From an uncultured Bacteroidota bacterium (GTDB lineage: Bacteria; Bacteroidota; Bacteroidia; Chitinophagales; Chitinophagaceae): a DNA stretch of 64,000 nt. The stretch covers positions 124,001 through 188,000 of the forward strand of contig CAIJXT010000025.1 of assembly GCA_903824665.1 (NCBI GenBank). Direction: 5' to 3'. How positions within the stretch are numbered: position 1 is the first letter of the stretch; each line of letters begins with the position of its first letter. Positions 47,101 to 59,100 of the stretch are shown piece after piece. Below the pieces are notes generated by a model. It ran no database searches and was not told where the DNA came from. It saw nothing but the letters and a program-made list of their open reading frames with translations. Made by a program: the position numbers and the translations under genes.

Positions 47101-50100
47101 CCAGTGGGGGCTACTTTTGCCCCGATAAGCGTGTTGAATACAGGCTTGTCTATAACTGGTTATTCGCAGTATCCGTTCATGCCGGTTTATGACAATAGCA
47201 ATTACATCAATCATGTTCCCAATTTTGATGCAAAAGTGGATTTTACGAGTGGCGCTACTCCGTTTGGTGTAGCCATAGGTGATTTTGATGGAGATGGAAA
47301 GTCGGACATTGTTACTGCAAACTATAACTCCAACACAGTATCCGTTTACCGCAATACCAGCACCACAGGTGCTATGACCGTTTCTTCGTTCGCCACAAAG
47401 GTCGATTTCGCAACTTCATCAGCACCCTATGCTGTTGCCATTGCTGATGTAAATGGTGATGGAAAGCCTGATATCATCGCATCTAATGCTTCCGCCGGCA
47501 GCGTATCTGTACTGCAAAATACCGCCAGCTCCGGTGCTATTAATACCTCCTCTTTTGCTGCGAAGGTAGACTTCACGACCGGAGCCAGCCCATACAGCAT
47601 AGCTATGGTAGACATAGATGGGGATGGCAAGCCCGAGATTGTAACCGCAAACTATACCGCAAATTCGGTGTCAGTGTTGCGCAATACCTGTGGTGCAACT
47701 GTTTCTTCAACTTCATTTGCGGCCAAAGTTGATTTTGTGGCAGGCGCACTACCAATAAGCATTGCTGCGGCCGATTTTGATGGCGACAACAAGCCCGATC
47801 TGGCTGTTGCCAACTATAACTCGAATTCAGTATCGGTATTTAGAAATACTGCTGTTGTGGGTATGATCAATAGCTCGTCGCTGGCTACAAAGGTTGATTT
47901 TACTACCGGCACAAATCCGTTTGCATTGGCAGTTGGCGACCTGGATGGCGATGGCAAACAGGATATTGCAGTTAGCAACTACGGATTATATACGCTGTCA
48001 CTGATCCGGAACACGGCTACAAGTGGCACAATTGCATCAGGTTCTTTCGCAACAAAGGTAGACTTTACTACTAGTGCTGGTCCTGATGGCCTAGCTATCG
48101 CAGATATGAACGGAGATGGCAAGGTCGACATTGTTGTGAGCAATCTTTCAGCTGGCAGTGTATCTGTATTCAGAAACACTACGACGTCTGGTGCATTCAC
48201 TTCCGGATCTCTGGCTCCCCGGTCGGATTTCGCAACGGCCTCAACCCCGGAATATGTAGCACTTGGTGACCTTGACGGAGACAGCAAGCCCGATATAGTG
48301 GTCAGCAACAACGCTTCAAACAGCCTGTCTGTTATTCGTAATAGTCCACTTGTTTTGCCTCCTACTGTAACTTCTGTTTCCCCCAACCCCGCTAATCCCG
48401 GTACATCTGTTACCATCGAAGGCACCAATTTCAATACAACTCCTGCTAATAACATAGTGTATTTCGGAGCTACGAAGGCGACTGTGACAGCGGCAACTGC
48501 AACGTCAATGAATGTTACTGTGCCTGTCGGGGCTACACACATGCCGGTGAGTGTAAACAATACAGCAACCAGCCTCACGGCGTTTGCACAGTCTCAGTTC
48601 TTACCAAAGTGGGATAACAGTGGTTATTTTTCTGATGCTATTCGTATGAGTGCCAAGGTCGATTTCGCTACAGGGACAAACCCCTACACTGTAGGTGTTG
48701 CAGACCTCAATGGCGATGGTAAACCTGATTTGGTAGTAGCAAACGGTGTGTCTCATACTATATCGATTTTCAATAACACAAGTAGTATCGCAAGCATTTC
48801 TGCAAGCTCGCTCGCTACTAAAGTAGATTTTCCTACAGGAAGTCAACCCATCGATGTGGCAATTGGGGATATAGATGGCGACGGCAAGCCCGATATTGCT
48901 GTAGCAAATTTCAGCTCCAATACGATTTCAGTCTATAGAAATACAACTATAACGGGAACTATTACTTCCGGATCTTTTACGCCACGAATTGACTATGTGA
49001 GTTCCAGTAGCCCACGATGCATTGCAATTACGGACATTGACAAAGACGGCAGGCCAGACCTGGTTGTTGCTAATTATGACGCCAACTCTATTTCCATTTT
49101 TCGCAATGTGGCTTCTGTAGGTGATTTCACCGCATCGACATTTGCAACCCGAGTTGATATCGCTACCGGCACGAATCCAATAGCCATGGCAATATCGGAT
49201 TTTGATGGGGACGGAAAACCAGATGTTGCCACAGGCAATTATGGTTCCCTTAACCTTTCTGTGCTACGAAACCTAAGTAGTCCCGGCATAGTCAACACAA
49301 GCTCTTTTGCAGCAAAAGTTGATTTCGCCTCGGCGAGCAATCCATATTGTATGACAATTGCCGATTTTGATTATGATGGCAAAACGGATATCGCCATTGG
49401 ATATAAATTCACTGACAATGTAGGTATCTACCGAAATACTTCTTCCTCCGGTGTTATCAACACTGGATCTTTTGCTGCCCAGGTTGCCTTTGCAGTTGGC
49501 ACCCATCCTTACGATATCGAAGCAGGTGACATCAACGGCGACGGCAAGGCTGACCTAATAGCGGTAAATGAAACGAGTAACACGATATCGGTATTACGCA
49601 ATACCGCTACGAGCGGAACAATCAGTTCGGCCTCGCTCGCGGCAAAAGTAGACTATGCGGTGGGTAGCAGCCCGTTTGCTGCCGGTATTGGAGACATTGA
49701 CGGCGACACTAAGCCAGAAATAATTGTAGCGAACAGTGGTGCATCGTCCATTTCTATATTGCGAAACGATCCACTTTTATCTGCTCCAATTATAACCTCC
49801 GTCTCCCCCAACCCCGCTAATCCCGGTACATCTGTTACTATAACCGGTACTAATTTTAATACAACACCTGCTAATAACATAGTGTACTTCGGAGCTACCA
49901 GAGCAACTGTTACGGCAGCAACTGCTACCTCGCTGACAGCTACTGTGCCTGTAGGCGCAACCCACATGCCGGTAAGTGTTAGTAATGTGGCATCAGGGCT
50001 TTCGGGCTATTCGCTGTTTCCTTTCCTGCCAACTTATGATAACAGCCAGTACTTTGGAGGAACGGTGAATTTTTCGGCCAAGGTTGATATTGCTTCGGCG

Positions 50101-53100
50101 AATAATCCGGAGGGATTTGCCTCGGGAGATATAGATGGTGACGGCAAACCCGACCTTGTGGTGGCAAGCAGCTCTGCAAATACCGTTTCTGTCTACCGCA
50201 ATATTTCAACTGCCGGAACGCTTACTGCCGGGTCGTTCGCAGCTAAAGTTGAGTTTGCAGCCGGCGGAACGCCGAACAGGGTGGCAGTAGCGGATCTGGA
50301 TGGAGATGGAAAGCTGGATATTGTTGTTGCCAACTCCACAGGCAGCAATATTTCAGTTTTACGGAACACTGCAACCAGCGGAACAATTAATTCGGCTTCT
50401 CTGGCTACCAATGTGAATTTTGCGGCAGGCGGTGTCCCAAATGGCATAGCAGTGGCAGATATAGATGGTGATGGAAAACCGGAAATAATAGTAGTCAATA
50501 ATTTTTGGTCTAACATTTCGGTGTTGAGAAATACTACTGTCAGCGGTGCACTTACTACCGGCTCTTTTGCCACCAAGGTAGACTTTGCGGCAGGATCGGG
50601 CGCAATAAACCTGTCTGTTTCCGATCTGGATGGCGATAGCCGGCCAGACATTGTGGTAGTTAATACAGGCGCCAATAGTGTAGGTGTGTTCAGGAACACA
50701 GCAACGTCGGGAACCATTGATGCTGCCTCACTTGCTTCTATGGTAAGTTTTACAACCGGGACTTTCCCCAGCGATGTGGTCACAGATGACTTTGATGGTG
50801 ACGGCAAGATAGATATTGCATGCGCAAATCGCAATTCCAACACTTTATCAGTATTCAGGAACACGGCAACAAGTGGCAGTATCACTGCCAGTTCATTTGC
50901 TACCAAAGTAGATTTCCCAACTGGCAGCAATCCGGTATGCATTTCAGCGGCAGATGTTGATGGCAATGGCAAGCCCGACATTATTACACTCAATACCAGC
51001 TCCAACACTGTTTCAGTATTGCGCAACATTGCTGCATCCGGTTCTATTAGCACTTCATCTTTTGCTTCAAAAGTGGATTTCCTGACCCGTACAACCCCTA
51101 GAGTAGCTAGTGTTTGTGATTATGACGGAGATGGCAAGCCAGATATCGGATTAAGTTACAACGGAGGTGCGTTTATCTCCGTACTCAGGAACAACCCGCT
51201 GCTGTTCCCGCCCACAGTTACGTCGGTAAGCCCGTCTATTGCCAATCCCGGTACATCTGTTACTATAAGCGGAACAAATTTCAACACTACGCCTGCAAAT
51301 AATATTGTGTACTTCGGTGCCACAAAGGCTACTGTGTCCGCCGCAAGCACCACATCCCTTACCGCTACAGTGCCTGTTGGTGCAACGCATTTAAAGGTTA
51401 GCGTAAACAATAACGCATTGAACCTGGCCGGGTATTCTAATTATCAGTTTTTACCTACATACGACAACAGTAATTACATTGCCGGCATTTTGAATTTTTC
51501 AGGTAAAGTAGATTTTACGACAGGTACCAATCCGTTTAGCGTAGCACTGGGAGACCTTGACGGCGACGGCAAGGCCGATATGGTTGTTACAAATGCTTTT
51601 CATCATACCATCTCAGTGTATCACAATATCAGCACCAGCGGCAGCATAGCTTCAACATCATTTGCTTCGGCCGTTAACTTCAGCACAGGCAATAGTCCGA
51701 ACAAAGTGGTTATAGCCGATGTGGACGGTGACGGAAAGCCAGATGTTTCGGTGGCAAACGGGGGCTCGCACAATGTTTCTGTCTTTCAAAATACTGCTAC
51801 GCCCGGTTCGATCACAACTGGTTCGCTGGCTGCAAAGGTGGACTTCCCGACCTTTACGAACCCTAACTACCTGGCAGTAGCCGATGTGGATGGTGATGGC
51901 AAACCCGACCTGTTAACAAGCTGCAATGCTGACATTGCATCTGTACTTCGAAATACCTGCGATGCAGGCAGCATCACCCCTTCCTCGTTTGCTTCGAGGG
52001 TAGACTTTGCTACCGGTACAACACCATACGGCGTTGCTGCTGCCGACATAGATGGCGACGGTAAGCCGGAAATGATTACGGTGAACTATAACGCCCACAC
52101 AGTTTCGGTTTTTCGCAATACCTGTACCGCCGGATCGGTTACCACCGCCTCTTTTGCCGCAAAGGTGGACTTTACCACCGGTGCCACCACCTACCCTCTC
52201 GGTATCTGTATTGGTGATATAGATGGAGATGGCAAGCAAGATGTAGCGGTAACAACCAATAACGTTAATAAAGTTGCTGTTTTTCGTAATACTGCAACCA
52301 GCGGTAGTATTACATCAGGCTCACTCGCTGCCAAAGTCGATTTTACCACAGGGTCATTACCACGTGGAATTGCGATGGGAGATATCGACGGAGACGGAAA
52401 AGTAGATATGGTGGTTGCTAATAGTAATGATAATACGGTATCGGTTTTTCGCAATACCGGGAGTAGTGGGTCAATTACTTCAGGTTCGTTTACTGCAAAA
52501 GTTGATTACGCAACCGGCCTTTACCCCTACCATCTTGATCTGGCTGATCTTGATGGTGATCATAAACCCGAAATTGTGGTGCCAAACTATAGCTCGAATA
52601 CGGTATCGGTTATCAGGAATAGCCCTCCTATTGCTCCACCTACGGTTACCAATGTTTCGCCCAACCCATCCAATCCCGGCACAACAGTTACGATAACCGG
52701 TACAAATTTCAATACCACACCAGCTAACAACATCGTGTACTTTGGTGCTACGAAGGCGACAGTGACAGCTGCAGGCAGCAACACGCTCACCGCCACTGTG
52801 CCTGTAGGAGTTACCTATGAGCCAGTAACCGTAACCAATAGTGCATCTGCACTGACAGGCTTCTATTCAGGTGGATTTATCCAATCATTTGACACAACCA
52901 ACTACCCAACAACGGTGATCGGCATGGCGCCGAAAGTGGACCTGGGTGCAGGGACAAACAGTCCGGACGTTATGATTGCGGATATTGACGGAGATGGAAA
53001 GGCAGATATTGTTACAGCAAATGAAAACACAGATAACATTTCCGTGTACCGAAATATCAGCGCATCAGGATCGTTGAGCTCCGGATCTTTTGCAACCAGA

Positions 53101-56100
53101 GTGGATTTCACAGCCGGAAATGACCCTGAAGCAATTGTTGTAGCAGATTTTGATGGCGACGGAAAACCAGATATAGCAGCTGCCAACTACCTGTCCAATA
53201 CTATTTCAATTTTCAGGAATACAAGTACGCCTGGAACGATCAATTCGGGATCGCTCGCTGCTAAGGTCGATTTTAATTCGTTGAGCTCCCCTATTCGTAT
53301 CGCTGTAGGAGATGTGGATGGTGATGGAAAACCTGAAATTGCTGTTGCTAATGCAGGCAATAATCGGGTATCCGTTTTTCGCAACATCAGCACAACAGGT
53401 TCCATTACAAGTGGGTCGTTTGCTGCCAAAGTTGACTATATCACCGGAACCCAACCGTTTGGAGTGGCGCTTAATGATCTCGACGGTGATGGCAAAACAG
53501 ACATGGTCTGTGCCAATAGCGGTGGTGCAAGTGTATCTGTATACAGGAACACTTCAATACCCGGCACCGTCAATTCCGGATCCTTTGCCGCTCCAGTTGC
53601 CTTTACGGTAGGCACAACCCCGAAAAATGTGATCACAGGTGACATAGATGCGGATGGAAAGCCGGAAATTATTACTGCAAATGGCGGTACGAACAATGTA
53701 TCAATTCTGAAAAACACATCTACGAGCGGTACTATTACAACAGGATCATTCGCAGCTAAAGTTGATTACGCAACCGGAACAAATCCACATGGAATTGTAA
53801 TAGGTGATGTTAACGGAGACGGAAGACCGGATCTTGCAATTGCAAACAAAAACACCAATTCAGCTTCAATACTCAGAAACACAGGGGTAGCAGGCGTAAT
53901 AGGTGCAGGCACATTTGCAGGGCAGGTAACATTTACGGCGGGAACAGGCCCTGAAGGTGCAGCAATTGGCGACCTCGATGGTGATCACAAACCAGATCTG
54001 GTAATCGCAAATTACGGAGCTGCTGCGTTTTCGCTATCGGTATTCCGCAATAGTCAGCTATCTGCTAACACCGGCACTGCAACTGTATGCGCCGGATCCA
54101 ACACCACTTTGTCAAATGCAATGGGCGGCGGCACATGGACAAGCAGCAATAGTTTCGTTGCTACTGTAGGTTCTGCCACTGGTGTTGTTACTGGCCTGTC
54201 GTCTGGTACTACCTCTATTTCTTACACAGTTGCAGGTGCCAGCGTTACTACTGTTATTACCGTCAATCCAATACCCACACCAGGCATACAAACTGGCAGC
54301 GCTCAGGTTAATGTAGGAGCAAATGTAACGCTGACCGATGTGCACCTTTCGGTTACAGCTCCGGGTTCTTTGGCTGGTGATCTTGCATTTGCGGCAACCA
54401 ACTATAATGATGGCACATTTGCCGCGTGGGGTGCAATTCCTGCAGTGTTTTCAAATGTCCCTGTTAAGAAAGCGCCCTCTGGCGACCTTGTAGGGTGCAC
54501 CACAATTTCACCCGGTTACTTCACTGGCAATGTAGCTTTTATTAATCGCGGAACATGTGAGTTCAGCTATAAAGCACTGCAGGCACAAAATGCCGGTGCC
54601 ACAGCCTGCATTATCATCAATAATGCACCAGGATTGACTGATATGGGTATTGGTACGTTCGGTGCCGGCATTACCATTCCGGTATACATGATTACCAAGG
54701 CCGATGGTGAAAAACTAGCTGCACGGATCGACGCAGGCGACACAATCCTTATGAGTATGACTTTCGGTGGTGGATCGGGTATATGGAACAGCCTCAACAC
54801 CTCCATTGCAAGTGTATCATCTGTCGGTGTGGTTACTGGCCTGGATACAGGTAATGCTACGATTCATTATTCAGTTACAAATGGCTGCGGCACACTGTCA
54901 TCTGCCACGAATATGCAGGTAACATCCCCAGCTGCTATTACCGGAGCTTCGACGATTTGTTCCGGAAATTCAATTTCGTTAACAGGCACCCCCGCCGGCG
55001 GGTCTTGGTCGAGCGCCAATAGCGGAACAGCATCTGTCGATGGTTCAGGTATTGTAACAGGTGTCCTTGCAGGCACTACTACTATTACTTATACTGTATC
55101 GGGTTCTTCTGCCACCCAAAGTGTAACAGTGCTAGCTCTGCCACCTGTAAGTGCTGGGTCTAATGTTGCCCTTTGTACAGGTTCATCTACTGGCTTAACC
55201 GCATCAGGCGCCAATACCTACACATGGTCTCCATCAACAGGTCTCTCTGCAACGGTCGGTGCCAGCGTAACTGCGTCTCCAACAAGCACCACTACTTATA
55301 CCGTAAATGGTACAAATGCCAGTGGCTGTAGCAACACAGCAACCGTGACAGTATCAGTCAACAGCTTGCCACCTGTTAGCGCAGGATCTAATGTTGCGAT
55401 CTGTACCGGTTCATCTACTGGCTTAACCGCATCTGGTGCCAACACCTACACATGGTCTCCAGCAACTGGCCTGTCTGCAACGGTAGGTGCCAGTGTGACA
55501 GCGTCTCCAACAAGCACCACTACTTATACCGTAAATGGTACCGATGCCAGCGGCTGCAGCAACACTGCAACCGTGACAGTATCAGTCAACAGCCTGCCAC
55601 CTGTAAGTGCAGGGTCTAATGTTGCAATTTGCACAGGTGCATCAACCAGCCTTACAGCATCAGGAGCCACAACCTACACCTGGTCTCCAGCAACTGGCCT
55701 GTCTGCAACTGTTGGTGAAAGTGTAACCGCCAGTCCAACTAGCACCACTACTTATACCGTAAATGGTACAAACGCCAGTGGCTGTAGCAATTTCGCAACG
55801 GTAATAGTATCAGTCAACAGCCTGCCGCCAGTAAGTGCAGGGTCTAATGTTGCCATTTGCACTGGTTCTTCTGCCGGCCTTACTGCATCAGGCGCCAACA
55901 CATACACATGGTCTCCGGCAACAGGCCTGTCTGCAACTATAGGTGCCAGCGTAACTGCGTCTCCAACAAGTACCACTACTTATACCGTAAATGGTACCGA
56001 TGCCAGCGGCTGCAGCAACACTGCAACCGTAACCGTATCTGTCAATAGCCTACCACCAGTCAGTGCAGGGTCTAATGTTGCTATTTGCAATGGTTCGAAT

Positions 56101-59100
56101 ACGGGACTAACAGCCTCAGGGGCCAATACCTACACTTGGTCTCCGGCAACTGGTCTTTCCGCAACGGTAGGTGCCAGCGTGACTGCGTCTCCAACAAGCA
56201 CCACTACTTATACCGTAAATGGTACAAACGCCAGTGGTTGCAGCAATACCGCAACAGTTACAGTATCGGTAAACAGCTTGCCACCAGTAAGTGCTGGATC
56301 TAATGTTGCCATTTGTACTGGTGCATCAACCGGTCTTACAGCCTCAGGTGCTACTACCTACTCATGGTCTCCAGCAACTGGTCTGTCTGCAACTGTGGGT
56401 GCAAGCGTGACTGCTACACCAACAAGCACCACTACTTATACCGTAAATGGTACAAATGCCAGCGGCTGCAGCAACACAGCAACCGTAACCGTATCAGTCA
56501 ACAGCCTACCTCCTGTAAGTGCTGGATCTAATGTTGCTATTTGTATTGGTTCGAATACTGGACTTACAGCCTCAGGTGCCAACACCTACATATGGTCTCC
56601 GGCAACTGGTCTTTCCGCAACGGCAGGTGCCAGTGTTACAGCGTCTCCAACAAGCACCACTACTTATACCGTAAATGGTACAAATGGCAGTGGCTGTAGC
56701 AACACAGCAACAGTAACAGTATCAGTAAACAGTCTGCCTCCCGTCAGCGCAGGTTCTGATGTTGCGATCTGTACCGGTTCATCTACTGGCTTAACAGCAT
56801 CAGGCGCCAATACCTACACATGGTTGCCAGCAACTGGTCTTTCCGCAACGGTAGGTGCCAGCGTGACTGCCACCCCTACAAGCACTACTACCTATACCGT
56901 GAATGGTACAAATGCCAGTGGCTGCAGCAATACTGCAACGGTAACCGTGTCTGTCAATAGCTTGCCGCCAGTAAGTGCGGGGTCTAATGTTGCCATTTGC
57001 ACTGGTTCTTCTACCGGCCTTACAGCCACAGGTGCCAATACCTACACATGGTCTCCGGCAACTGGTCTGTCTGCAACGGTAGGTGCCAGTGTTACTGCTA
57101 CCCCAACAAGCACCACCACCTATACCGTGAATGGTACAAATGCCAGTGGCTGCAGCAATACTGCAACGGTAACCGTGTCTGTCAATAGCTTGCCGCCAGT
57201 AAGTGCGGGGTCTAATGTTGCGATCTGTACCGGTTCATCTACTGGCTTAACAGCATCAGGCGCCAATACCTACGCATGGTTGCCAGCAACTGGTCTTTCC
57301 GCAACGGTAGGTGCCAGCGTGACTGCCACCCCTACAAGCACGACTACCTATACTGTAAATGGAACAAATGCCAGTGGCTGTAGCAATTCTGCGACTGTTA
57401 CAGTATCTGTCAACAGCCTGCCGCCAGTAAGTGCAGGGTCTAATGTTGCGATTTGTACCGGTTCATCTACCAGCCTTACTGCTTCAGGAGCCACAACCTA
57501 CACTTGGTCGCCAGCAACTGGTCTTTCCGCAACGGTAGGAGCCAATGTTACCGCCACACCAACAGCCACAACCACTTATACCGTAAATGGAACAAACGTC
57601 AGTGGCTGTAGCAATTCTGCGACTGTTACAGTATCTGTCAACAGCCTACCACCAGTAAGTGCAGGGTCTAATGTTGCCATTTGCATTGGTTCTTCTACAG
57701 GCCTTACTGCATCAGGCGCCAATACCTACACTTGGTCTCCGGCAACTGGTCTGTCTGCAACCTTGGGTGCTAGCGTGACAGCTACCCCAACAGGCACCAC
57801 TACCTATACCGTAAATGGTACAAACGGCAGCGGCTGCAGCAATACCGCAACGGTAACAGTATCAGTAAACAGCCTGCCACCTGTTAGCGCAGGGTCTAAT
57901 GTTGCCATTTGCACTGGTTCTTCTACCGGCCTTACAGCCACAGGTGCCAACAACTACACATGGTCTCCAGCAACTGGTCTCTCTGCAACGGTAGGTGCCA
58001 GTGTGACAGCGTCTCCAACTAGCACCACTACTTATACTGTAAATGGTACAAATGCCAGCGGTTGCAGCAACACCGCAACCGTTACCGTGTCTGTCAACAG
58101 CCTGCCGCCAGTAAGTGCAGGGTCAAATGTTGCCATATGCACTGGTTCTTCAACCGGCCTTACAGCCACAGGTGCCAATACTCACACCTGGTCTCCATCT
58201 ATTGGTCTGTCTGCAACCGTAGGTGCCAGCATAACAGCTACACCAACAAGCACCACTACCTATACCGTAATTGGTACAAACGCCGGTGGCTGCAGCAATA
58301 CGGCAACGGTAACAGTATCAGTAAACAGTCTGCCTCCAGTCAATGCAGGGTCTAATGTTGCCATATGTGCAGGTGGATCTACCGGCCTAACCGCTTCAGG
58401 AGCCAACACATACACATGGTCTCCATCTATTGGCCTGTCTGCAACTGTTGGGGCAAGTGTTACTGCTACCCCAACAAGCACCACTACTTATACCGTAAAT
58501 GGTACAAATGCCAGTGGTTGCAGCAATACTGCATCGGTAACCGTATCTGTTACCCCATTGCCTGATCCTGGCACCATCATCGGCTCTTCTACATTGTGTC
58601 CTGGCACCACAATGACACTTACCTCCAGCGGATTCAGCGGCGGCATTTGGAGTAGTACGAATCTGGCTGTAGCCACTGTGTCTGCAAGCGGAAGTGTGTC
58701 GGCTTTGGCTAATGGCATCACGACAATCTCTTATACAGTCTCTAACGGCTGCGGGACATTTGCAGCAACAAAATCTGTTTCTGTCAATCCGACGGCTGTG
58801 CCCGGAACAATAACCGGAACTGCAGCGATTTGTGTAGGAACGAATACATCCTTTTCCGCAAGCGGAACGGGTGGCGGTGTCTGGAGTAGTACAAACTCTG
58901 CCGTGGCTACTGTTTCAGGAGCTGGAGTGGTTACCGGCATTGTGCCAGGCACGTCGGTAATATCTTATACTGTCACAAATGGATGTGGTGCAGTCGCGGC
59001 TGCTCAGATGGTAACCGTCAACCAGCTTGCAAATCCGGGAGTTATTTCAGGAAGCACCTCTGTTTGTCAGGCTTCATCAACGCAATTGGCTACAAATGGC

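Noticed and set aside
55138-58557. CRISPR-like appearance of regular repeats
   Set aside because: The 228-bp units are coding, in frame, contiguous without spacers, and their variation is codon-based.
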